DNA of 17,769 nt from CAZCDM01 sp964497475. GTDB taxonomy: Bacteria > Planctomycetota > Phycisphaerae > SM23-33. The DNA is taken from NCBI GenBank assembly GCA_964497475.1, contig CAZCDM010000032.1:1-17769 (forward strand), written 5' to 3'. The notes beneath the pieces are model-generated. The model was not told the origin of the DNA and did no database searches. It saw only the letters and a program-made list of their open reading frames with translations. The position numbers were made by a program, and so were the translations under genes. Shown one piece after another: positions 6,017 through 12,726 of the stretch; positions within the stretch are counted from its first letter, which is position 1, and the number at the start of each line of letters is the position of its first letter.

Positions 6017-6685
6017 TCAGCCGAAGAGCGTTGCGTTCAGCTCGGCAGGCACGCTCGCCAGGTCTGCGGCGAGCCACTGGGCGCCGGCGTCGCGGAGTAT
6101 ATCGCCGTCAAAGCTGCTGGTGATTCCCAGGCAAGAGCAGCCGGCAGCGATGGCGGCCTTGCAGCCATTTACGGCGTCTTCGACGACGAGGCAGCGGGCC
6201 GGGTCGATCTTCATCCCCTCGGCGGCCAGGAGGAAGCACTGCGGGTCGGGCTTGTGGCGGGTCACGTCGCTGCCGGTAATCACCGCGTCGAAGGTTTCCT
6301 CGCCCACGCCGATGGCCCGGAGGTTGCCCTCGACCTTCATGCGGTCGGCGGCGCTGGCCACGGCCGTCTTGATTCCCGCCTGACGACACCGGCCGATGAA
6401 CTCCACCGCGCCGGGCAGCGGGCCGAGCCGACCCTGGATGAGGTCGAGATAGATTTCGTACACGCGGACCTTGTCATCCGGCAGAGTCACGGGGATGTTG
6501 TGCTTGGCGGCCGGGCCGCCGATGTACTTGTCCTCGCCGGCACCGACGAAGGGCAGGAAATCCTCCGGCGGCACGTCGGTATCGTACGCATTGCGAAAGA
6601 GGGTGCGGGCAGCTTCGCAGATGAACTCTTCGCTGTCGATGAGCACGCCGTCCATATCGAAAATGACAGCCCGGATATCAGTCAT
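6017..6685 (-). CDS. HAD-superfamily phosphatase/beta-phosphoglucomutase-like hydrolase
   Basis: A 222-residue HAD hydrolase of subfamily I with an alpha-helical cap after motif I. Motif I is D10-M-D12-GVLIDSE (nucleophile D10, acid/base D12), motif II is S111 in ASAADR, motif III is K145-PDP, and motif IV is E169-D170. The cap segment FLPFVGAGEDKYIGG and the stretch ASAADRMKV closely resemble the HAD domain of plant SOQ1 proteins as I remember them. Beta-phosphoglucomutases and sugar-phosphate phosphatases also have this fold. The substrate cannot be fixed, but a phosphorylated sugar suits the transketolase and phosphofructokinase upstream. ATG (complement of 6683-6685) has GGAGA at normal spacing. 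A 180-nt gap separates it from the kinase gene, so it may have its own promoter, though I found none convincing. Confidence 0.88.
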   Translation of the reverse strand: MTDIRAVIFDMDGVLIDSEEFICEAARTLFRNAYDTDVPPEDFLPFVGAGEDKYIGGPAAKHNIPVTLPDDKVRVYEIYLDLIQGRLGPLPGAVEFIGRCRQAGIKTAVASAADRMKVEGNLRAIGVGEETFDAVITGSDVTRHKPDPQCFLLAAEGMKIDPARCLVVEDAVNGCKAAIAAGCSCLGITSSFDGDILRDAGAQWLAADLASVPAELNATLFG

Positions 6686-6735
6686 GGTTTCTCCATGTGT
6701 GATCGTATGTTCAGGCCAAGTATTGCCCGGTGTGT

Positions 6736-6788
6736 TGTCATTCTGAGCGAAGCGACTTGCGACTGCAAGCCGCGGAGTCGAAGAATCT
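6736..6788. repeat. Palindromic interspersed repeat-like element
   Basis: In the 180-nt gap before the HAD gene, TGTCATTCTGAGCGAAGCGA (6736-6755) and GTCGAAGAATCT near 6777-6788 match the ends of a family of short repeats scattered in many bacterial genomes, whose consensus resembles GTCATTCTGAGCGAAGCGAAGAATCT (as I recall it). Between them a hairpin forms: GCG-A-CTTGC / GCAAG-C-CGC around a GACT loop, with outer ATTCT / AGAAT arms. No ORF is needed to explain it. In this gap the rest (6686-6735 and 6789-6865) shows nothing I can name apart from the HAD ribosome-binding site. Confidence 0.5.
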
Positions 6789-6865
6789 TTCCGCGAGAAA
6801 AGCCTTTGCAGCGGCTGCGTGGCCTCACTCGGGATGCCAGGTGAACGACATGATTTCTGGGTGGA

Positions 6866-7822
6866 TCAGATTTCGGTGACTTCGATTTGTTCGAGGCAGG
6901 CCCGGGCCAGGTCGTCCTCCCAGCGGGCGGTTTCGTTGCAGACGGCCGATGCGGTAGCCGTCGCGACGGCTTCGGCGAGGGCTTCGTCGTCGTCGAGCCC
7001 GAGGTTGAGCTGCCCGACGAATCGCCCCAGCAGCACATCGCCACAGCCGACGGTGTTGACCGGCTCGGGCGGGTCAACCACGCGGGCGTGGATCGTCGAT
7101 TCCCGCATGACGAGGTAGGCACCCTCGGCCCCGGCTGAGAGAAGAATCATGCCGAACCGCTGGGCCAGGCCCCGGCAGGCCTTGAGTTGCTCGTCGCGCC
7201 CGGTGAGGTCCTTGCCGCACCAGGCGGGCAGCTCGTCGAGGTTGGGCTTGATGAGGGTGAGCTTCTGGTGGTGCAGGGCAGCGGCGGCCGGGCCTGCGAT
7301 GTCGACGACGACGGTCGCCTTGGCGTCGATGCAGCCGGCGGTCAGCTCGGCCAGGGCATCGGGGGATACCCCCGGCGGCAGCGAGCCGCAGAAGAGCACC
7401 TGGTCGCCGGGTTCGATGTGGGCCAGCAGCTGGGCGTGGAACTCGGCCAGGTCGCGGGCGCCCACGGCCAGGCCGCGGTCGCGGAGGTGCGTGTCCCGCC
7501 CGGTGGCCGGATCGGTCAGGGTGATGTTCTCCCGCGTCGCCCCGTCGAGCAGGTAGAACTCGTCGCGCACGTTCATCTCGGCCAGGGCGGTTGCGAACAA
7601 GCTGTGGTTGTCTCGCCCGAGAAAGCCCGTGGCCGCGTGGTCAATGCCGAGCCCGGCCAGAACGCCCGAGACATTCACGCCCTTGCCCCCGGCGATGCGG
7701 CGGAGGGTTTGCACCTCGGCATGCTGGCCGAGGGTCAGGCCCGCGGCCTCGATCACGCGATCGACGGCGGGGTTCAGCGTGACGGTGGTGATGCGGGGCG
7801 GTTGTGGCTCGGGGGCAGCCAT
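6866..7822 (-). CDS. 1-phosphofructokinase-like PfkB family sugar kinase
   Basis: A 318-residue kinase of the PfkB/ribokinase family, closest in motif style to the FruK/LacC branch (1-phosphofructokinase, tagatose-6-phosphate kinase), which phosphorylates a sugar phosphate with ATP. TLNPAVDR (15-22) is the FruK/LacC N-terminal signature. GGKGVN (45-50) is PfkB motif 1, with GSLPPG (146-151) and KPNLDEL (192-198) following. The C-terminal motif is NTVGCGD (256-262), where D262 is the catalytic base; many relatives have GAGD or GSGD, so the Cys is a small variation. It starts 8 nt after the transketolase stop (7831) on the same strand and has no clear ribosome-binding site, consistent with coupled translation. 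No PTS fructose transporter is nearby, so fructose 1-phosphate as substrate is an inference. Confidence 0.9.
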   Translation of the reverse strand: MAAPEPQPPRITTVTLNPAVDRVIEAAGLTLGQHAEVQTLRRIAGGKGVNVSGVLAGLGIDHAATGFLGRDNHSLFATALAEMNVRDEFYLLDGATRENITLTDPATGRDTHLRDRGLAVGARDLAEFHAQLLAHIEPGDQVLFCGSLPPGVSPDALAELTAGCIDAKATVVVDIAGPAAAALHHQKLTLIKPNLDELPAWCGKDLTGRDEQLKACRGLAQRFGMILLSAGAEGAYLVMRESTIHARVVDPPEPVNTVGCGDVLLGRFVGQLNLGLDDDEALAEAVATATASAVCNETARWEDDLARACLEQIEVTEI

Positions 7823-7830
7823 GCGGGCGG

Positions 7831-9846
7831 TTACCAGTCTTCCCGGGCGATGCGGTCGCAGACCGCCTCGGCGGTAAAGCCGAACTGCTTTTCGAGCTCT
7901 TTGTACGGCCCGGATTTTCCGAAGTCGTCCATGCCGACGAAGAGGCCCTCCCAGCCGAGAATGCCCTCCCAGCCCTGGCGGATGCCGGCTTCGAGGACGA
8001 CGCGGCGGGTGATGTGCCCGGGCAGCACGGAGATCTGGTACTCCCAGGGCTGTTCCTGGAAGAGGTCGAGGCAGGGCATGGAGACGACGCGGACGCGGCG
8101 GTTCTGCTGGCGGAGCCGCTCGGCGACGGCCAGGGCCAGGTGGACTTCCGAGCCGCTGGCGATGAGGAGGATCTCGGGGTTGTCATCCTGGCAGAGGATG
8201 TAGCCGCCCAGGAGGGTGCCCTCGGCCGGGCCGAACTTGGAGCGGTCGAGGGTGGGCACGTTCTGTCGCGTCAGGGCCAGGGCGGTGGGGGCGGCTTCGC
8301 GTTCGATGGCGTGTCGCCAGGCCTGGGCGACCTCGTTGGCGTCGCAGGGTCGCATCACATGCAGCCGGGGGATGGCCCGCATGGCCGCGAGGTGCTCGAT
8401 GGGCTGGTGGGTCGGGCCGTCCTCGCCGACGTAGAAGCTGTCGTGCGTGTAGACGAAGATGCTGCTGCACTCTTCGATGGCCGCCAGGCGGACGGCGGGC
8501 CTCATGTAGTCGTGGAAGACCATGAACGTCGCACCGAAGGGCCTCAGGCCATGCAAGGCCATGCCGTTGACGATGTTGCCCATGGCGTGCTCGCGGACGC
8601 CGAAGTGGATGTTCCGCCCTTCGTAGTGGCCGGGCGAGACGAAGTCAGCCCACTTGCCGGACTTGATTTCCGTCTTGGTGCTGGGCGCCAGGTCGGCCGA
8701 TCCGCCGACGAGTTCGTCGACGACCGCGGCGAAGGCGTTGAGCACCTTGCCCCCGCTGGCGCGGGTGGCCATGCCCTTCTCGTCGGCTTCGAAGTGCGGC
8801 GTGGCGGCGTCCCAGCCCTCGGGCAGCTCGCCGTTCATGATGCGGACCAGCTCGTCGGCGACCTCGAAGTGGTTTTCGAGGTAGGCGCTGAAGTCGGCGT
8901 CGTACTGCTTCCGCAGGGCGGCCCAGTCGGCACGCTTGGCGTCGAAGTAGTCGTAGACCTCGGCCGGCACGTGGAACGGCTCGGTCGACCAGTTCATGTT
9001 CTTCTTGGCTGCGAGGAGTTCCTCCTCGCCGAGGGGGGCGCCGTGGACGTCGTGCGTGCCGGCGAGCTTGGGCGACCCCTTGCCGATGGTGGTGTGGGCG
9101 ACGATGAGGCTGGGGCGGTCGTCCTGCTGGGCGGCCAGGACGGCCTCGGCGATGGCGTCGTGGTCGTGGCCGTCGATGTCCTGCACGTGCCAGCCCAACG
9201 CCTCGTAGCGTTTGGGTACGTCTTCGGTGAAGGCCAGGTCCGTCGAGCCTTCGATGGAGATTTCGTTATCGTCGTAGAAGGCGATGAGTCGGCTGAGCTT
9301 GAGGTGCCCGGCGAAGCTGGCGGCCTCGTTGGTCAGGCCCTCCATGTGGCAGCCGTCGCCCATGATGACGTAGGTGAAGTGATCGACCGCGTCGAACTCG
9401 CCGCGGTTGTATCGCTCGGCGAGCATCCGCTCGGCCAGGGCCAGGCCCACCCCGTGGCTGAAGCCCGCACCCAGCGGCCCGGCGGTGACGTCCACGCCGG
9501 GCACGTCGCAGTTCTCCGGATGGCCGGGGGTCTTCGAGCCGAACTGCCGGAAGCGTTTGAGCTCTTCCAGCGGCATCATGCCGGCCAGGTGCAGCATGCT
9601 GTACAGCAGCATCGAGCCGTGGCCGGCCGAGAGGCAGAAGCGGTCGCGGTTGAACCACCGCGGGTCGGCCGGGTCGATGCGGAGGTAGCGCGTCAGCAGC
9701 ACGGCCGCGATGTCGGCACAGCCCATGGGCATGCCCGGGTGGCCGCTGTTGGCGGCCTGGACGCCGTCGGCAGAGAGGAAGCGGAGGGTGTTTGCGATGG
9801 ATTGTGCGACGGCCGGGTCGGCCGCCGGGGCCTGGTAGGTTTTCAT
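7831..9846 (-). CDS. tkt: Transketolase
   Basis: This ThDP-dependent enzyme moves two-carbon ketol units between sugar phosphates in the pentose phosphate pathway and acts in the cytoplasm. The 671-residue length is normal. ThDP and substrate motifs appear in order: SGHPGMPMG (34-42), SAGHGSML (73-80), GPLGAGFSHGVGLA (123-136), the Mg/ThDP motif MGDGCHMEG (162-170) through N194 in YDDNEISIEG, and catalytic glutamate E419 in FGVREHAMG. THDSFYVGEDGPTHQPIEH (467-485) holds the substrate-binding histidines. ATG (complement of 9844-9846) has AAGGA 7 nt upstream. The frame is open for 23 codons further upstream, but those lack a ribosome-binding site and transketolase similarity. It heads a minus-strand set with the PfkB kinase and HAD gene. 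Confidence 0.96.
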   Translation of the reverse strand: MKTYQAPAADPAVAQSIANTLRFLSADGVQAANSGHPGMPMGCADIAAVLLTRYLRIDPADPRWFNRDRFCLSAGHGSMLLYSMLHLAGMMPLEELKRFRQFGSKTPGHPENCDVPGVDVTAGPLGAGFSHGVGLALAERMLAERYNRGEFDAVDHFTYVIMGDGCHMEGLTNEAASFAGHLKLSRLIAFYDDNEISIEGSTDLAFTEDVPKRYEALGWHVQDIDGHDHDAIAEAVLAAQQDDRPSLIVAHTTIGKGSPKLAGTHDVHGAPLGEEELLAAKKNMNWSTEPFHVPAEVYDYFDAKRADWAALRKQYDADFSAYLENHFEVADELVRIMNGELPEGWDAATPHFEADEKGMATRASGGKVLNAFAAVVDELVGGSADLAPSTKTEIKSGKWADFVSPGHYEGRNIHFGVREHAMGNIVNGMALHGLRPFGATFMVFHDYMRPAVRLAAIEECSSIFVYTHDSFYVGEDGPTHQPIEHLAAMRAIPRLHVMRPCDANEVAQAWRHAIEREAAPTALALTRQNVPTLDRSKFGPAEGTLLGGYILCQDDNPEILLIASGSEVHLALAVAERLRQQNRRVRVVSMPCLDLFQEQPWEYQISVLPGHITRRVVLEAGIRQGWEGILGWEGLFVGMDDFGKSGPYKELEKQFGFTAEAVCDRIAREDW

Positions 9847-9887
9847 AGTGGGTTCCTTGTAGATGCAGCGTGAAATGGCAAAGCCGA

Positions 9888-9915
9888 AGTGTACCACGCC
9901 GCGGGCTGGTTGCAA
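9888..9915 (-). promoter_or_regulatory. Candidate promoter for the transketolase operon
   Basis: Read on the minus strand, TTGCAA (complement of 9910-9915) and TACACT (complement of 9888-9893) are 16 nt apart. Each matches the sigma70 consensus at four of six positions. It would start transcription about 35-40 nt before the transketolase ATG. It lies in the 166-nt divergent region shared with the NUDIX gene. It is weak and supported only by position. Confidence 0.3.
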
Positions 9916-9951
9916 GGGGTTGTGGCCCTGCCGGTGGGCCCGACAAGTGGG

Positions 9952-9980
9952 TTGTCTCTTGCGGCGGGGCTCTCTATCGT
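9952..9980 (+). promoter_or_regulatory. Candidate promoter for the NUDIX gene
   Basis: TTGTCT (9952-9957) and TATCGT (9975-9980) are 17 nt apart, each matching four of six sigma70 positions. RNA would start near 9987, about 26 nt before the ATG at 10013. It is supported by spacing and position in a divergent gap only. Confidence 0.35.
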
Positions 9981-10012
9981 ATGTTCACCCCGCAGAGAAA
10001 GAGGCAGAGGCG

Positions 10013-10555
10013 ATGTGTGAAGAACGCGATAAAAAAATCCTGGCCGATGCGACCTACTTCCGCATGGTGCTTGCCGACGGCCGATGGGAGTACATCGAGC
10101 CGAAGAAGTTCACCGGCGTGGTGATGCTGGTGGCCGTCACGCCGGAAGAAAAACTGGTGCTGATCGAGCAGTATCGCATTCCGGTGGGGGCCTGGTGCGT
10201 GGAGATCCCGGCCGGGCTGGTCGGCGACGAGACGCCCCACGCCGGCGAGAGCCTGCACGCCGCCGCCGGGCGCGAGCTGGAAGAGGAAACCGGCTACCGC
10301 GCGGGGCGCATCGAGCGACTCTGCAGCGGTGCGCCTTCGGCCGGGTCGAACAGCGTGATCCTGACGTTCTTCGGCTGCACGGATTTGGAGAGGGTCGGCC
10401 CTGGCGGAGGCGTGGACGACGAGGACATCCGCGTGCACGAGGTTCCGCTTGATGAGGTCGATGCGTTCCTGGCGGCGCGGGAGTCGGCCGGGGCTGTGGT
10501 GGACCTGAAGGTGTACACCGCGCTGTATTACGCGCCGCGCCTTCTGGGCCGGTAG
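10013..10555 (+). CDS. NUDIX hydrolase, ADP-ribose pyrophosphatase-like
   Basis: A 180-residue NUDIX enzyme. The helix is ESLHAAAGRELEEETG (79-94), with the full REx2EExG core at R87-G94; the usual leading glycine is displaced, as in the ADP-ribose pyrophosphatase group. EQYR (52-55), EIPAGLV (64-70) and the proline P108, about 14 residues after the box, are typical of ADP-ribose/NDP-sugar pyrophosphatases, which split ADP-ribose to AMP and ribose 5-phosphate. I chose ATG 10013 because the homologous region begins there and GAGG (10001-10004) is upstream; the longer frame from 9863 covers non-coding DNA and overlaps no other conserved motif. It is followed after 84 nt by the PHP-like gene, which appears to have its own promoter. 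Function is inferred from the family. Confidence 0.88.
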   Translation: MCEERDKKILADATYFRMVLADGRWEYIEPKKFTGVVMLVAVTPEEKLVLIEQYRIPVGAWCVEIPAGLVGDETPHAGESLHAAAGRELEEETGYRAGRIERLCSGAPSAGSNSVILTFFGCTDLERVGPGGGVDDEDIRVHEVPLDEVDAFLAARESAGAVVDLKVYTALYYAPRLLGR

Positions 10556-10573
10556 GGCAGTCGCGATTGGGTA

Positions 10574-10602
10574 TTGCCATCCCCGCCTGTCCATTCGATA
10601 CT
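10574..10602 (+). promoter_or_regulatory. Promoter for the PHP-like and amidotransferase genes
   Basis: TTGCCA (10574-10579) matches the sigma70 -35 box at five of six positions, and GATACT (10597-10602) the -10 box at four of six, with an ideal 17-nt spacer. Transcription would begin near 10609, about 31 nt before the ATG. The same GATACT box with a TTGCAA -35 and a 17-nt spacer precedes the efflux operon at 12668-12696. Confidence 0.5.
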
Positions 10603-10639
10603 GTCTGGCGACACGCCGCACCCTAGCCGAGAGAACCCA

Positions 10640-11920
10640 ATGCCCGATATCGCATCGCTGGAACGTCGCCTCAACAGCTTCGACCGCGCCGAGCGTGCCG
10701 ACGCTCTGGAAACCCTGGCCGGTCTCGTTGCCCATGGCGAGGTCCACCCGCCGCTGCCCGGCCGAAAGGTCAACCTGCACCTGCACAGCTTCTACAGCTA
10801 CAACGCCGAGGGCCTCTCGCCGAGCGGGCTGGCCTGGCGGGCCCTGCGCGAGGGGCTCAGCGTGGTCGGCCTGGTGGACTTCGACGTCCTCGACGGGCTG
10901 GAGGAGTTTTTCGCCGCCGGGCGGACGCTGGGGCTTCGATGCACGGTTGGCATCGAGACACGCGTGTTCATCCCGGAATTTGCCGAGCGGGAGATCAACT
11001 CGCCCGGCGAGCCGGGCATCAGCTATCACATGGGCAGCGGGCTGTGGAGCGATTCGTTTCCCGACGAGGCGACGCAGCGGTTCGCGACCATGCTGCGGGA
11101 TAACGCCCAGCAACGCAACCGCGCGGTGACCGCAGCGGTCAACGACGCCCTCGACCCGGTCCGGTTGGACTACGAAGCCGACGTCCTGCCGCTGCGCCCG
11201 GCCGGTACGCCGACGGAGCGTCACCTCTGCGAGGCGTATCAGGCCAAGGCCGAGGCTGTCTATCACGACCCGTCCGAGCGGGCTGCCTTCTGGGCGGGCA
11301 AGCTGGGCGAGTCGGCCGAGGAGGTCCAGGCGATCCTCAACAAGCCGGCCAAGCTCCAGGGGCTCATCCGCAAGAAGATGATGAAGGCCGGCGGGCCCGG
11401 CTACCAGACGCCCGAGCCGGAGAAGTTCCCCACGCTGGTCGAGATGAACGAGTTTGTCCTGGCGATGGGGGGCATTCCGACGCTGACGTGGCTGGACGGC
11501 ACGAGCGAGGGCGAGCAGGCCATCGAGGAGATGCTCGACCTGCAGATGGCCTCGGGCGTCGCGGCGGTGAATATCATCCCGGATCGCAACTGGAACATCG
11601 CCGACGAGAAGACCAGGCAGCGGAAACTCGACGAGCTGTATCGCTTCGCGGCGTTGGCCGATCAGCGCGATCTGCCGATCAGCGTCGGCACGGAGATGAA
11701 CGCGCCGGGCACGAAGTTCGTCGACACGTTCGAGGCGGCCGAGCTGGCCCCGGTGCGCGATTCCTTCCTGCGGGGGGCGTACATTCTGCACGGCCATACC
11801 GTGGCGATGCGGACCGACGGCAAGGGCTACCTCAGCGAGTGGGCGGCTGAGACGTTCGAGACCACCGCCGGGAAGAACGAACATTTTTACCATCTCGGCA
11901 AGAACGTGCTGCGGGGCTGA
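10640..11920 (+). CDS. PHP-like putative metal-dependent hydrolase
   Basis: A 426-residue protein whose N-terminal third resembles the PHP (polymerase and histidinol phosphatase) domain, a metal-dependent phosphoesterase fold. Motif 1 is N45-L-H47-L-H49-S followed by YSYNAEG, and motif 3 is GIETRVF with E106. Motif 2 would normally read TDHD; here it is V79-D80-F81-D82, so a usual metal-binding His is Phe. Other candidate ligands are H130 in ISYHMGSG and the H384-G-H386 pair in ILHGHTVA. The region about 160-300 is long and helical with no motif I know; GTEMNAPGTKFVD sits near the C-terminus. ATG 10640 follows GAGAGAA; an in-frame ATG at 10574 lies on the promoter and is rejected. The amidotransferase gene begins 2 nt after its stop, so the two are co-translated. 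The substrate is unknown. Confidence 0.75.
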   Translation: MPDIASLERRLNSFDRAERADALETLAGLVAHGEVHPPLPGRKVNLHLHSFYSYNAEGLSPSGLAWRALREGLSVVGLVDFDVLDGLEEFFAAGRTLGLRCTVGIETRVFIPEFAEREINSPGEPGISYHMGSGLWSDSFPDEATQRFATMLRDNAQQRNRAVTAAVNDALDPVRLDYEADVLPLRPAGTPTERHLCEAYQAKAEAVYHDPSERAAFWAGKLGESAEEVQAILNKPAKLQGLIRKKMMKAGGPGYQTPEPEKFPTLVEMNEFVLAMGGIPTLTWLDGTSEGEQAIEEMLDLQMASGVAAVNIIPDRNWNIADEKTRQRKLDELYRFAALADQRDLPISVGTEMNAPGTKFVDTFEAAELAPVRDSFLRGAYILHGHTVAMRTDGKGYLSEWAAETFETTAGKNEHFYHLGKNVLRG

Positions 11921-11922
11921 CG

Positions 11923-12639
11923 ATGCGGATTCACGTTCTGCAACACGTGCCCTTCGAGGGCCCGGCCAACGTGGGCGTCTGGGCGAAACGCAACGGCCAC
12001 GATCTGGCGGTGACGAATCTGCACCACGGCGATGACCTGCCGCCGATCGACGCTGCCGATGCGATGGTCGTTCTCGGCGGGCTGATGAGCGTGACCGACG
12101 AGCAGGAGTACCCCTGGCTGGTGGGCGAGAAAACGTTTCTGCGGGAGTACATCGCAACGACTCGGCCGGTGCTGGGGATCTGCCTGGGCGCGCAGCTGCT
12201 GGCTGAGTGCCTCGGTGGGACGGTTCGCCGCAACGACGTGCGGGAGATCGGATGGCATGAGGTGACGCTCGCGCCGGCGGCTCGGCAGATCGGCCCGATG
12301 GGGTCCTGGCCGGAGCGGATGCTGCCGCTGCACTGGCATGGGGATACCTTTACGCTGCCGGCTGGCGCGACGCGGATCGCATCGAGCCCGGCCACGGCCG
12401 AGCAGGGCTTTGTGTATGGGGGTAATGTGCTGACGCTGCAGTTTCACATCGAGTATTCCGTCGCCAGCATCGAGCTGATGCTCACCCACTGCGGCCATGA
12501 GCTGGAGGACGGCCCGTTCGTCCAGCAGCCCGAGCAGATCCGCGAGCAGATCGCCCCCAGGGTCGCGCGGACGCAGCGTTGGCTCGACGCATTGCTCGAC
12601 GATTGGCTGGGGCGCGGCGCGGGACTTATCGCCGAGTAA
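11923..12639 (+). CDS. Class I glutamine amidotransferase (GMP synthase-type domain)
   Basis: A 238-residue stand-alone class I glutamine amidotransferase domain. The catalytic triad is visible: nucleophile C87 in LGICLGAQLLA, H175 and E177 in LQFHIEY. The oxyanion region VVLGGLMSV (49-57) and the strand LHWHGDTF (136-143) are typical of GMP-synthase-like amidotransferases. Such lone domains release ammonia from glutamine for a partner enzyme, or hydrolyse gamma-glutamyl compounds such as gamma-glutamyl polyamines. No synthetase partner is adjacent; the only linked gene is the PHP-like protein 2 nt upstream, so a joint pathway is likely but unnamed. Start ATG 11923 has no strong ribosome-binding site, consistent with translational coupling. 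Confidence 0.88.
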   Translation: MRIHVLQHVPFEGPANVGVWAKRNGHDLAVTNLHHGDDLPPIDAADAMVVLGGLMSVTDEQEYPWLVGEKTFLREYIATTRPVLGICLGAQLLAECLGGTVRRNDVREIGWHEVTLAPAARQIGPMGSWPERMLPLHWHGDTFTLPAGATRIASSPATAEQGFVYGGNVLTLQFHIEYSVASIELMLTHCGHELEDGPFVQQPEQIREQIAPRVARTQRWLDALLDDWLGRGAGLIAE

Positions 12640-12651
12640 CCTCCGCCGGGC

Positions 12652-12696
12652 CAAGGCGAGTTCGTCCTTGCAATTGATGAACGCAGGTCTGATACT
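12652..12696 (+). promoter_or_regulatory. Promoter and possible operator of the RND efflux operon
   Basis: TTGCAA (12668-12673) and GATACT (12691-12696) lie 17 nt apart, each a four-of-six match to the sigma70 boxes. RNA would start near 12703 and the ATG is at 12727. An inverted repeat CAAGG / CCTTG (12652-12656 / 12666-12670) overlaps the -35 box and could be an operator or a weak hairpin from the previous transcript; no T-run follows it. No regulator gene of TetR or MarR type is next to the operon in this window. Confidence 0.4.
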
Positions 12697-12726
12697 CTGC
12701 CTATTCCCCGAAAGACAGGAAACTCT

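Noticed and set aside
7804..9873. A 689-codon plus-strand open frame opposite transketolase
   Set aside because: The transketolase frame holds every expected motif with correct length; the opposite frame is Gly/Val/Asp-rich shadow.
9847..9915. A longer N-terminus for transketolase
   Set aside because: The extra 23 codons have no ribosome-binding site at the alternative start and no transketolase similarity; AAGGA sits 7 nt before the ATG at 9846.
9863..10012. A longer N-terminus for the NUDIX protein
   Set aside because: It would cover the divergent promoter region with an Arg/Cys-rich, non-conserved sequence; the family begins near ATG 10013.
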